From assembly GCA_946406115.1 (NCBI GenBank), contig OX291553.1, positions 16,435,001 through 16,499,000 of the forward strand: a DNA stretch of 64,000 nt, read 5' to 3'. Within the stretch, counting starts at the first letter, position 1; each line of letters opens with the position of its first letter. A model generated the notes under the pieces. That model had not been told where the DNA came from, made no database searches, and saw only the letters and a program-made list of their open reading frames with translations. A program made the position numbers and the translations under genes. This document shows, in pieces, positions 33,715 to 45,060 of this stretch. Origin of the DNA: Apoda limacodes (Eukaryota > Arthropoda > Insecta > Lepidoptera > Limacodidae).

Positions 33715-36400
33715 ATTGAGAATTGTGTACTGGAACCCTGGGGGCATAACTGGCAAGACAGCCGCCCTCAGAACGTTAGTCCAGGAACACGATGTTCACA
33801 TTGTGTTACTGGGCGAAACGAAACTCCGAGGTGAGAATGAGCTCCGCATTCCAAATTTCTTCACCTATAGACGTGATGAAATTTCTCCCGCTAATATGGC
33901 CTTCAGGGGTACGGCTGTATTAATTAGACGTGACCTTATTCACGAATTATTACCCCTTCCCCTTTTTACATACATTCGGTCTATAGGTGTAAAACTATAG
34001 GTCGGCAATGCGGAGCTTAAAGTCTTCGCCGCATATAAGCCACCATCAACCCCCTTCGATCCAAGTGACATCGACAATATCCTTTGCGATGCCACCCCCA
34101 CACTTATCTTAGGTGACCTCAACACCAAACATCAACACTGGGGTTCACGAATTTCATCCAAATCGGGTCGTGAACTAAAAGCAGATGCTGAGAGCAAAAA
34201 CTATTTAGTCATCGGTCCAGGATCACCAACGCACTACCCCTCTACTGACAATCACGCGCCGGACGTATTGGACATCGCATTAGCCCACAATATTAGCTGG
34301 TCAATGTCGTTAGAGGTCCTCCACGACACTGACACTCAGCATCTGCCAATCTTATTGGTCCTTGGAGTGTCCGCAACTGGTAAACCGCTCCCCAACCCCC
34401 GCAGAATAACAGACTGGGCCACTTTCCACCGCGCCATGCTGGACTATAAACTCCCGGCTGGTGGCATTTCTACTCCCTTAGAGGTCGAAGAGGCAGTTAG
34501 TACTTTTACAGCTGCCATTGCACAGGCCCTAAGGGAGTCCACCAGTATCTCAGCCACAGTTTCTGGTAAAAAACTTTTACCGGCGCACCTCCGCGCAAAA
34601 ATTAGGGAAAAAAGGGCCCTTCGTAAGCACTGGTGTCAAACTCGCTGCCCAGTTGCTAAGAGGGACCTTAACAGGTTCAGCGCAGAACTGCGGTCAGAAA
34701 TCGCCAACTACAGGCAGCATTCGTGGGACCAAGTGATTTTTAAAGCCAGTGAGGATGACACGGCACTGTATCGCTTGGCCCGACAAATAACCAAAACCCC
34801 CGCCCCAATTTGCCCTCTCATAGATTCCGCTGGCATTCGCCACTACCACGCAGCGGAACGCGCGGAACTTTTTGCGGAACATTTCGAGGACCAATTTAGG
34901 CCGAACCCCATTATCGACCCCGACCACACATTAGGAGTTACAGAACGCGTAGAGCAGTTTCTCGCGGCCCCAGCCCCACCACTAAGAGGTGATTATTTTA
35001 TTTCGCCTAAAGAGGTCAGGAAGGAGGCCTCTAAACTTAACAAGCGCAAATCACCCGGTCCCGACGAGATTCCAAACACAGCGATTATTATGCTGCCTAG
35101 GAAGGGTCTGGTGGCACTCACCCGTATCTTTAATGGGATATTGCGCACTGGACATTTCCCATCTCCGTGGAAGATCGGCAAAATCATTGTTCTCCCGAAA
35201 CCAGGGAAAGATCGTCATCGCCCAGAACATTACCGACCGATTACACTGCTGTCCAACTTAGCCAAGTTGTTCGAACGCCTACTTTTACTTAGGATATCCC
35301 CGCATATCCAGCTTAGGCCTGAACAGTTTGGTTTTAGAGACAGCCACAGTACCACTCTTCAGCTTGTACGAGTGCTCCATCACATGGCCTTCGAGCTAAA
35401 CAAGGGCAGGCGCACTGTCGGAGTCTTTCTCGATATGGAGAAGGCTTTCGATCGAGTTTGGCACGAAGGCTTAATACACAAGCTGTTAGAGACGGACATC
35501 CCTCCGATGCTCGGGCGAGTAATAGCCTCGTTTCTGGACAAACGAAGCTTCTATGTCTCGGTCGAGAACAACCAGTCAGCATGTAAACCCATTAGAGCAG
35601 GGGTACCTCAAGGTAGCTGCCTATCGCCACTGCTATACGCGTTATACACCAACGACATCCCCACTCTCAGTGACTCCGGTCTAGCTGAAGGTGTTGAAGA
35701 CGTCATCCTAGCCCTTTACGCGGACGACAGCGCCTATATGTCCTCCTCCCGCAAAGCTAGTTTAGCAGCCAAAAAAATGCAGCGACTATTGGACACTTTG
35801 CCTGGCTGGCTGGACAAGTGGAGAATAGCCGTTAATGCCAGCAAGACATCAGCACTATTGACCGGCCTGCAAAAGTTTCTCCCACCGAAACTTGTGTTTC
35901 GAGGTCAAGTCATTGAGTGGCAACCCAGCGTAAAGTACCTAGGTTGTATTATAGACCGCCCCTTACGCATGCGCAAAATGCTAGACCATGTGTCAGCAGG
36001 CGCGGTCGCGTCACGGGCGTGCCTTAGACCGGTGCTTTCCTCTGACTTGCCACTCAGAACCAAAATTCGCCTGTACAAGTTGTACATACGGTCGAGACTG
36101 ACCTACGCAGCCCCTGCTTGGTACGGTCTTCTATCTTCTACCAACAAACGTAAGCTCCAGGTTGTCCAAAATAAGTCGCTGAGATTAATCACCGGCGCGG
36201 GACGCTACGTCCGCAACTCCACCATCGCTAGAGACACCAAAACCGAGCCACTCGCAGAGTTCATATCTGGTTTGTCGAAACGATTATTCACCCGCGCGGA
36301 CAACAGTCACCATACACACCTTAGGGGCATAGCACCCCTACACGCCCGCCCGCCGGAAGGCAGGGCTCTCCCTCGAGAGCTTATTCCTGCGGGTGAATAA
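33650..36400 (+). pseudogene. LINE-B ORF2 endonuclease/reverse transcriptase with one amber stop
   Basis: A 917-codon frame from the ATG at 33650, interrupted only by TAG at 33998-34000 (codon 117). The frame continues in phase with no indel. Endonuclease: N29 in Y-W-N-P, G-E-T-K with E56, G-D-L-N (155-158). Reverse transcriptase: I-V-L-P-K-P-G-K, Y-R-P-I-T-L-L, F-L-D-M-E-K-A-F-D with D595, A-G-V-P-Q-G-S (from 650), Y-A-D-D (690-693). The C-terminal region has L-Y-K-L-Y-I-R-S and L-Q-V-V-Q-N-K. Length and motifs fit jockey-clade ORF2. The amber lies within the endonuclease domain, so a functional product would need readthrough or reinitiation; the simplest view is a recently inactivated copy. 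Confidence 0.92.
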
Positions 36401-36890
36401 GTTTACTTATTCACCCTCCTACCTCCTTACCCTCCTCCCTTCACTTCATTTCATTTCATTCCATTTTTATTGCCCATCTCGCCTCTATTTTATTTCTGCT
36501 TTTATCTCCGTTTTTATTTCGCTTTTATTTTATTTTATTTTCATTTTTTGTTTTGTTTTTTGCTTCGTTTTTATTTTATTTTAATTTCGCTCTTTTTCTT
36601 TTTCTTTTCTTTTGCTTTGTTTTTATTTTGTTTTTATTTGTTTTATTTTTCTGTTTTTATTTTTCTGTTTTTATTCTGGCGCCTACACAACATCTACTGT
36701 TTTCTTATCGCCTCTGGCGATAAAATTTATTACCCACAAGGGGGCCTGAAAAGTAGGCCTCCTTTCTAATATTTCACCGGGGGTGTTCAGCACCCCCGAG
36801 CTTCTGCCCGGGTCATGGTGGGAGGTAAATTCCCCTCCCCCGACACCCGCACCTCAACACCCAATAGGGTGATAGAGAAGAGACCCACGT
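36401..36890 (+). other. LINE-B 3' UTR with long pyrimidine-rich tract
   Basis: 36403-36680 is almost entirely T/C on the plus strand (tttta, tttat and ttttc patterns). It is followed by a GC-rich end with 'gggggtgttcagcacccccg', itself a short hairpin, and 'gatagagaagagacccacgt' at the terminus. Open frames here (36393-36769) are low-complexity artefacts. Confidence 0.7.
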
Positions 36891-36901
36891 TATTAAACTA
36901 A
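36891..36901. repeat. LINE-B target-site duplication (right, 11 bp)
   Basis: Exact copy of 33586-33596. Confidence 0.85.
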
Positions 36902-37660
36902 ATTTCCCGCTTTTTTGGGGATAGTCGTGCGTACAAAGTCGACAAGATGTCGGTACTCACACAATATTATTTTTGATATCAACAAATAGTAAAGAGGGGA
37001 AATGAAACAAACCTACTCTACTTTTACCTAACTTAATACAATTTTACACTTATTGTTACAACATTTTCTTAAATCTAAACTAGTCCCTATAAGGAAAATA
37101 GTTTTTATTATGTAAATATTAACGTGTTATATTGCGAAACATTATAAATTATTGAAATGCATTTATAGATGCAATTTGTGTAAAATTCTTGTAGCGGTGA
37201 TAACAAGATGTAGCGTGCGGTGTCAACAATACGTGAAAGCAACAATGCATACAGTGCAGTGGATCAAGAGAAATACAGTTCGCTAACTCCATTTCAAGTT
37301 TACTTGTTACAAAGTTCGTCTCTTGGTCTTGATACGAAATAGAATTAGCTGTATATACCTCAGTAATTTAAGTTATACTCAGTCGACGAGCTGGATCCGT
37401 TTTGAATTTAGTGTACTTGGTAAATTGTGTTATTCCGCACTGTAAAACTTTTGCTATATGATTGTCTTGAACACTGTAACATATAGTGCTAACTGTAAAA
37501 GTATTTATTAAAATTGTTTTAGCAGGCTCAGTGGGTAATAAGCTGCCTGTTGAACCTAGCGGCCTAGGGTAGTACCCCGCACAGGACAAACGTTTATTTG
37601 AAGAACATTTGCGTTTGTCTCGACTCTAGGTACTTTCTATGTATATGTATATATTTATAA
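36902..37660. other. Unassigned DNA
   Basis: No gene. 37575-37660 ('ccccgcacaggacaaacgt', 'tttgcgtttgtctcgactct') looks like a degraded piece of the tRNA-derived SINE family found at 49291. Confidence 0.4.
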
Positions 37661-37664
37661 AATA

Positions 37665-37985
37665 AACAAGTGCGAGTCAGACTCGCTTACCATGGGTTAC
37701 GTACTGCTATTTACGTAATTTACGAACACAAAAAAAAAACAAAAAGTGTGCAGCGGTCACCCATTCAATGACAGACCAAGCCCGACGTTGCCTCATTCAT
37801 TCAAAAACGCTTGGTTACGAAATCGATCGTCAGAAGTCCATGATGAACAGCAAAATTCCCGCACCCCGTTTAAACAGCTGTTGCAGTTTAACAAGGCGAT
37901 TACAAAACCAATGATTAATACTTGGACGGTGAACTTAGGCCTTAGTAATAGTGCCCCGTGGACATTTTTTGAATACGAAACCCCA
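37665..37985 (+). repeat. SINE-like repeat variant containing a 5S-like segment
   Basis: Opens with a head (aacaagtgcgagtcagactcg...gggttacgta) and closes with a degraded tail (ccttagtaatagtgccccg...tacgaaacccc). Instead of the usual body it carries ~200 bp that includes a 5S-rRNA-like block. Confidence 0.5.
37754..37800 (-). pseudogene. 5S rRNA-like relic (minus)
   Basis: The plus-strand stretch cggtcacccattcaatgaca...gcccgacgttgc is the complement of the 3' half of insect 5S rRNA as I remember it ('gggtgaccg' and 'gcatcgggcg' regions), with roughly one mismatch in five and one small gap. Only ~47 bp are clear. It is not a functional 5S gene. Confidence 0.45.
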
Positions 37986-39202
37986 AAAAGTCAATATAAA
38001 TAAGTGTATTCATTGTCTAGTCTACATTTTACAAGCCTTGCCTAATTTGGGACCAGGCAGCATTGTGTTGTGGGATTTGTCCAAAAAAAATATTATTGTT
38101 ATTATTATTATAGTCACACCCCAAAGGGGCAGATATGCGTAGACTACTGTCTCAGTCAAAATGTCGGTAATTTTTACCGAAGTCGAAACTACAATCGTAA
38201 ATTTTTGATAGGCTCTAATTACGGCTCTAATTTCATTTACAGGATAACTTCTCAGTACTCCAATATTTTTAAATACACCATATGTAACCCTTCTAAAACT
38301 AAGATTGTCTTGGGTGACATTGGTAGAAAATTATTATTCATTAGGTCGCCCCAGTGCAACCTTTCATCACTCGCCCGCCTCGTTACGTTCCATTCAGACT
38401 TCTTATATATTTTTAATGAAAGACGGCTGAAAGCATTGAGCCAGATGAAACTAAGTACGCAGTCACGTGCAAAGCGTAGGTTTGTATACATGAAATGAAA
38501 ATAGTAGGTAATATACCTCTGCCATTACATCTAGCTAATGGAAGATTAGAGAAAAAATACTTTAATCGTTTTACATAGTTGGTGGTCAATTGTCATATGT
38601 AAAGTTGTAATTCCGTTTGTTTAACAAAATAGATCTGTGTATTAGGCATAATAGGGCTTGCCCATGATGGCCATGGATTAAGAATGTGGGTAGTCTGGTG
38701 CAATATTGAAGTTTACATTAGATGAAATAGGGTTAAGAGGAAAGTAAGTCAAGAGAGCCAGCTAGCACATTAATGTAGTCCTAACTTTATTTATATTCAA
38801 ACATTGTAGTCAAAAATAGTTTGCGATTGTATAATTAGTGTAATTTCTTTACTATACTTATAAGTTAGTAGTTATTATCTGTTTACTGATTTCAATTAAC
38901 TTAATTTGCCCTAAACTCTACTTGACCTAAGGTTTACTTGATGTTATACCAGATAATCCGTATTATCCATGTACGATAGGCACTCGGTCGGTTAGGTTAC
39001 GCATTAATTTAACTAATTTTGTTCAAATTAGTTTTTTTTTAATATTATATATTTTTATTATATTTCTAAAGTTCAAGATTTAAAAATAGAAAAAGGGAAG
39101 GGTACACCAAATCGAACATTCTTTAGCACAATTTAGGTTAGGTACTTTTTCCATAACACATGTTCTTCAATGTCATAAGAAATATATATATATACATATA
39201 TA
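37986..39202. other. Unassigned DNA
   Basis: An open frame of 142 codons (38070-38498, plus) has a serine/arginine/tyrosine-rich composition and no recognisable motif. Without homology it is not called. Otherwise AT-rich, with a (TA)-rich patch near 39184-39200. Confidence 0.35.
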
Positions 39203-39699
39203 CCTGTTTTTCTGAACAAATTTATATATGGACTATATACATTACTGAACTGTAGCACCTAAAAGATAAAAAAAAAATATTTTATAAAACTTGCTTTTGT
39301 CTAGTGCATTACCTAAATTGGTGATTTTAATTTACTGTATTAAATGCAACAAAAAATCTGGTAGTGACCATTGTTTCAACACTTGTTCAAATTTTTAAAG
39401 CGTGTATTGCATTTTTTTGTAATGAAAGATGGTTAAATAATAAGAATAGCTTATTATCTAGTGCATTGTCTCTAAATTGTAGCAGAAACCGAAAAAAAAA
39501 GTGACTACAAAACTGTAAAAACGTTAAATCCAATACAAAAAAAAAAGTTTTAATGCGTTATTATGGAATAATTTACTAAGGAAGTATATGACAAATATAT
39601 CTAATAGTAAAAGTATATGAAATTGTGTTATGATTTTTAGTACATTGACATACACAACGTTAGCATTACAGTAATTAGCTTTTTGGCCTATATCGCCCT
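39203..39699 (-). mobile_element. TIR element copy 1 (inverted partner of 53516-54028)
   Basis: The reverse complement of 53516-54028 matches this segment over ~450 bp with frequent substitutions, through the shared blocks 'acttgcttttgtctagt', 'aaatctggaagtgacc', 'caacacttg', 'gcttattatctagtgcat' and 'ggcctatatcgccct'. The terminus near 39203 is degraded and carries an extra AT-rich insert. Confidence 0.75.
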
Positions 39700-40404
39700 C
39701 TTAAATATAGATACATAGAAATAATCTTTCTTCGTTTATGACTCCCTGAAGGTCATTCTTCAAAGTAAACATATCATACATGCCATATCTATACATCATC
39801 AATGTATATACACACTATTATGTATACAATATTTATATATACTATAGGTAGATGCATGCCTGAATAATTTTCTGATATTATTTGTGTTTAAAACATCGTT
39901 TTAATTTTACAGGCAGACAGTAAAAATGAAAACGTGCGTACGGGATTTAATGTACGTGTATTTTCAATTTAGCCATCTCGCTCGTACATTTATATATTTC
40001 TCTTTGTTCTCGGTTACGGTGATGTTATAAAAACCTATATTAAGGTAAATATAAATTTTAATTCAAAAAGACGTGTATGACATTCGCCATTGATTATCGT
40101 TACGAAAGGTTTTTGGATTTCAATATTTTAAAATTAATTTCGTCCTCCAAAGATTAATTTTATTCATTTTAGTGTCCATACTAAGTTATATTTAATTGTA
40201 GTTTTATCATACGTGTAAGATTTTATGTTGGAATAAGTAAGTATACGTCTGACTTTTTCTTTATTCTGGGTTTATTTTAAGATGAAACCAAGATGTCAAT
40301 GGAGATGTCCACCGAATCCTTATATGTATTATCTCGGATAAGAGTTCTCGTCTTAAACAAGAAGATAATTGTGTATTCGAAATAACATGTTAGTGAAGCT
40401 TAAA
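39700..40404. other. Unassigned AT-rich DNA
   Basis: No gene or element recognised. Confidence 0.45.
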
Positions 40405-40550
40405 ACAGTGGACTGTAAAGACTCTCTCGCAGGATGTGGGTTTGATTCCCGCACTGGCCAAATTTTGTGTTTGTCTTGAGTTTGGGTGTATTTATGTATG
40501 ATATGTATGGCGCTGTGTGATATATCTAAAAAATATTATTATGTACTAAG
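40405..40550 (+). repeat. tRNA-derived SINE fragment
   Basis: Contains 'ctcgcaggatgtgggtttgattcccgcactgg' in two halves (the second is a B-box-like gggtttgattccc), then 'tttgtcttgagtttgggtg' and 'tatttatgtatgatatgtat'. It matches the SINE at 49291-49575 with an internal deletion. Confidence 0.7.
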
Positions 40551-40609
40551 TATTTTATCTACGATGGTATTGTAGACATTAGCCATAATAACAAAAGGGA
40601 AAATATGGT

Positions 40610-41065
40610 TACTTTAGGGAACGTACCCAAAGAGTGTCAGCCAAATGGTGGCTCCGTTCCGTTCATTTTTAACACTACGCTGTCTGTCTGTCCGTCTGAC
40701 CTTTATTCGGTCCTATCTGAGCGCCTGAAATTTTAACTGAATATGAGTTATTATGGCGAATTTCCTAAAAATATAATAATTAAAAAACATTCTTAAACAT
40801 ACACATAAGTAAAACACAGTATTGATACCAAAAAAACTGGTCTTAGTTGTTTTTGGTCTGTTGTAAGCTCTATATCTATAAATATTATAATAACTGTTGA
40901 AGTGCGAGTCGAAATGCATGCATTCTGTGGTGGTACGGATCCCTCCTTGATCCGTCCATAGGCTACGGTGACCGCTTACTATCAGGCGGACCGTAGGCTT
41001 GTTTGCCACCTTAGTGGTAGAAATGTGAGTCCGGCTCGCACTTGGTCGGTTTTTTATTAGTTTTG
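40610..41065. repeat. Composite of SINE-like pieces and a LINE-A tail
   Basis: 40610-40730 is an antisense SINE-like tail (ggaacgtacccaaag, gtctgtctgtccgtctg). 40903-40952 is a sense head (gaagtgcgagtcg...ggtacggatccct). 40953-41019 is a 67-bp LINE-A 3' end (gctacggtgaccgcttac... ttgtttgccaccttagtgg). 41024-41060 is an antisense head (gagtccggctcgcacttgg). The tail is thus sandwiched between inverted SINE-like heads. Confidence 0.7.
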
Positions 41066-42210
41066 AATTTACCCTTTCGAAAATCCAAGAGATAAACCAA
41101 TTCAAAAGGTTTTTTTGGGTGCAATATAAAATAAATTTTTATTTAAGATATAAGTATATCTTTACCAATACATAATATAGCCTACCTTGATTTTCAGTGA
41201 TTTTTTTTGTATATCTATTCGAAAAGTGGTAATTGTAAGACGTTACTTACTTTGGCATTGACAGATTTTAATTTTATTATTTTTATTGTTTACAGAAAAC
41301 AAATATAACACAACAAACTTTAGTTAAAAAGATTGTGAAAGCCTTATTCAAGTCATGCCAAGGAATAACAAACAAGTTTATTTTGGTATGATGTTTTCAT
41401 CTCCTTTAAAAGCTTGTCTGGAACCGCGTTGCTCTGCAGAATTACCGGATTTACGAGCTAGGATGGGAATGGGCAGGTCGAGCCGCCACTGCTACCTTGA
41501 GTAAGATGAAAATGCATTCCACAACTAAGTTTTTCAAGATATCCTGTGGTAAGCTCGAAATAAGGGACTAAAAGTTAACTAAACTTGGATAATCAGAAAT
41601 GTTAGGTTTCCATAAAATGAAAATTTTTCATGTAGTTTAGGTATGAGGATTTTAAGAAAAAGCGGCTAAGCGTTTTAAAGGAAGAACTTATGCCCCTCTC
41701 CCCCTCCCATGGGCATATACTTTTTAACTTTGGATAGATCTTAGAAAAAAAGACAAATGTTAGAAAAGTTACTCAAAATCATTGATTGCATAATTTTACC
41801 TCCATTCAAAAAAATAATAAGCAAAAGGTCAATATAGAATTTCGTAAAGAAATTGTAAAAAGAATATCCAAAGAGGTGCACATTTTTGTCTTTTTCTTCT
41901 ACTAAATTTCAAACCCCGGGGTCCAAATATTCGAAAAAAGGATACGACAATAGAGCTTTGAACGAAAATTATTTTGAATAAAATCAAAACTCAAATTTTT
42001 CAGATATTTTCGATAATTCTTATTCCTATTTTAATTTCATTTAAGTTCTTTACGCACGTAAACTAAGATCCATTATGATGTGTACAACACACATTTCGTA
42101 TGTATATTAAAGAACTTGTAATGATCTTGACTCAGTTCACTGATTCTTCTGGTGGCACAGGTACTTTGCGCTTTTTCAAATGTGGACACTATTCGGTAAT
42201 CTTTGGTTAG
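41066..42210. other. Unassigned DNA
   Basis: No gene. 41880-42000 shares 'gacaatagagctttgaacg'-type sequence (inverted) with 56440-56500, indicating another dispersed repeat. Confidence 0.4.
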
Positions 42211-42274
42211 ATTAATTTTAGATGAACACTAGCTTGGATTAGTCAGTTCCAAGCTAGTGTTCATCTAAAATTGA
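42211..42274. repeat. Near-perfect hairpin, 24-bp stem, 9-nt loop
   Basis: 42215-42238 is the exact inverted complement of 42248-42271, with loop 42239-42247. The stem extends ~3 further pairs with one G-U (42212-42214 with 42272-42274). Flanks do not continue the symmetry. It could be a minimal foldback, a palindromic insertion footprint or an RNA hairpin precursor. Confidence 0.85.
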
Positions 42275-43360
42275 AGCGGGACTTCCAATAAATACTCATC
42301 AACAACTCCAAGTACCTACTGTTTTGATATCTCACAACTGATATACAAATCTTCATATCTAGATCTGGATATCTTTAGGTACACTACTTTTTACTGATTT
42401 GTGACGACACTACTGACGTCACAATTATTGTACGTACAGATCTTCTATGGTGATTTTTCTATGGTAACTTTGTAATATATATATATATACGCCTACTTAG
42501 ACATCCCTTTTAGCCCAATATTGTAGTATTCTTTTTAGTCCAAAAGCTTGAAGACATCCACTGGCACAACAAACCTAAATCAAATTTATTACCTGAAATG
42601 TGAGTTTACCTTTCAATTGTCTGAAGGCAAACGTTGCGTTTATTGACATTTAAAGGTTTTCCATCGATCGTAGAGACCTAGTTTTGTTCGCATGTTGTAT
42701 TTAATTGCCTGCCTACTAGTAGAGTTACTATTAATGGCGTCATTCTACTTATCAATACAGAAACAGCGCTGATAACCGCAGTTGTTTGCTAATATGCAAA
42801 GGTAGGTAGTAGTAGGTAATGGTAGTAGAGTTAGTATCAACAGGTAAACAAAAAGGGCTTATAAAGGTTACCTTCATATCCTATCTAATCTTTAATCAGA
42901 TTTTTCATAATAATTCGAAATCCTTGCACTTTACAAAATGTCATCTGATTTTTAGATTTTCAGTCCTACCCTATATATAGGTAGAAGACACGGGGTCGGT
43001 CGGTGGGTGTGCATCGGATATTAATCAGATAACGCCACAGTTTCTAGTAGGTGTCTGAATGCTGTCAACCACTACGTAGGTTATTTGAAGAAAAAAAAAA
43101 GCATGAAATATTTTTAGGCATTTGCGTTATCCTTGTTTACAATATGAAAATATCTAATGCGATCTTTACTTTTAGTAAATTATCGAGTCCAAAGTAAAAT
43201 TCCTATTTAATAAGGAAGGAACTAAAATTTCAGATTTTTAATATTGCAATTGTGAATTTATAGGAATTTTAATGTTTAAATTCCTAGTTACTCCGTGTAT
43301 TCCTTATTCTGTTGCTCAGTTGTGTCGGAACTGAAATTTAAATCCATTCCTGAAATACCT
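42275..43360. other. Unassigned DNA
   Basis: AT-rich. There is a (TA)n patch at 42474-42490 and a short GC-richer piece at 42975-43030 ('acacggggtcggtcggtggg'). No gene. Confidence 0.45.
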
Positions 43361-43460
43361 ACAGATCAGTCTGGTGACAGACGAACAGACGGACGGACAG
43401 CGAAGTCTTAGTAATAGAGTCCCGTTTTTTACCCTTTGGATACGGTACCAACCCTAAAAA
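43361..43460 (+). repeat. SINE-like repeat, tail only
   Basis: 'agatcagtctggtgacagac', a GGAC run, 'agcgaagtcttagtaatag', then 'ggatacggtaccaaccct': a degraded closing end. Confidence 0.75.
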
Positions 43461-45005
43461 GTGCTCTAGTACCTATCTACATTCTACTCTATAGAAAGTC
43501 AATAAGACGATATACGTAAGACCTTTCTATGTGAGTTATTATAGTTCTGCAGTAGTGCCATGAATAAAGAAATTATTCTATAAATATCCAGTCATTTCCA
43601 TAAATAGTCTTTGTAGTCTGTTGTTGGAATAATTCACAAAAGTACCTTTTACTTAGGCTTTAAGGGTTGCCAGTTTTGAAAGCCGAAAAAAGATAGCTTT
43701 GCTGAAATAGCGGGATATTTTATTGTGTGAAAACGCAATATGTTGAGGTGCATTTAAGTTGCGCAGAGTTGAAAAGTTGACGAAAAGCAAGAATTCACAT
43801 GGGAAAAGTTTATTTTTTGCGAAAATACAGAAATAACACCTATCTGTCACAAACAAACCGGTACTGCTTAAGAATAAACTGAGCTTAATTTGACAAAGAA
43901 AAAGGTGGTATGTACGTACATGCAAGTAAAGGCGGCAGTACACAATGGCCCATCAACCAGCTAGCCAACTTTTCACTTATTTGGGATTTCTTATAAACCT
44001 ATGTACAAAATAGAGTAAACAATCAGTCTATCGAATAACGTAATACACGTATCTTACATCAGTATTGGCTCTCAGTGTAGAAAGTCAGTGTGTTTTCTTA
44101 TCAGCAGGATATTTTTATGGCAGAATTTAAAGTTAACTTTTACACGAAATGCCTAAATATTTTAACAATGAGCAGGATTCAAAGTTACTCACTATATCAG
44201 TAGTTTTATTCTCTTGTAAGACGAGTTTAAGGTCTTAAATTTCGTTAAACAAATACTGATGTCTGTGGATGAAGGAAAAGAAGTGTGTCAGGATCGTAGG
44301 AGGTAAAAGTTTTTTAGGAAATCCTCTTAGGAAACAGGCGTGATGTTAAGTATGTATTATCTAGTTCGTGATTCCATTCTTGATTACTTAATTAAGTTGA
44401 TTTTAAGTTTTTGTATAAATATGTAGAATGGTCTTATGTTTTTGATAGTACATGTTATTATACGTCTAAGTTGTACACTAATATTATCTCTCTTAGTTAA
44501 TTTATGCTTATATCTTTAATTAAAATGCATTCAGTTTTATGTTGTTCAGATTGTTTAATAATCATGAGCTTTAGCCATGAGTGTATAAAATTGATAGCGA
44601 TTATTAAAACGCTGATTTTCGACCGAGCAAACAATATTTGATGTATAACTTTATCAAGTAAAGCGTAACTTACCTATTTGGTCGGATATTAACATTTCTG
44701 TGATCCTTTTAATCTCCGACACACTACTAGAGGCATAAGGACGTCTGTTTGTTTTTTATATTGATTTTGAAATATATAAAAAGAAAATGCTTTGAAACAT
44801 CAATATTTTCGTAGCCAATTAAACTTTATTACAAAAATGTTCAATTCCGCTATTGAAATCCAATATTGAATATCAGTAGCGGAATCGAAAAACTTCCAAT
44901 ATTACATACCCTAGTCAAAGCTATTAAAATTACACTGAAAATACATGGCCTACCATTGTTCTTTAAACATTTATTGACAGTCAACATGCGATACCTTTGA
45001 TCCAG
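43461..45005. other. Unassigned DNA
   Basis: A 96-codon minus-strand frame (43653-43943) is not recognised and lies in a sequence rich in short AT motifs. 'tacacaatggcccatca' near 43940 resembles the hairpin arm at 45006-45060. Confidence 0.4.
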
Positions 45006-45060
45006 CATGGACCATTGTGTGCCTTAAAGTATTTAAGGCTCCATTACACAATGGACCATG
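45006..45060. repeat. Short hairpin element
   Basis: Arms 45006-45020 and 45046-45060 are inverted complements with one mismatch. The inner palindrome ccttaaa-gta-tttaagg (45022-45038) extends the stem. Probably the remains of a foldback element. Confidence 0.65.

Larger units (their letters stand above)
33597..36890 (+). mobile_element. LINE-B, jockey-like non-LTR retrotransposon, 5'-truncated
   Basis: 3.29 kb between exact 11-bp duplications. It consists of the end of an apparent ORF1, a complete-length ORF2 broken only by one amber codon, and a ~490-bp 3' UTR with a long pyrimidine-rich stretch. The body is much more GC-rich than its surroundings. Truncation inside ORF1 is inferred because only 38 in-frame codons precede its stop. 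There is no poly-A tail at the 3' end, unlike LINE-A. Confidence 0.9.

Noticed and set aside
36393..36769. Phe/Leu-rich open frames after LINE-B
   Set aside because: They translate the pyrimidine-rich 3' UTR; low-complexity artefact.
38070..38498. 142-codon plus-strand open frame
   Set aside because: Longest unexplained frame, but no motif, no promoter or splice context, and a start in AT-rich filler.
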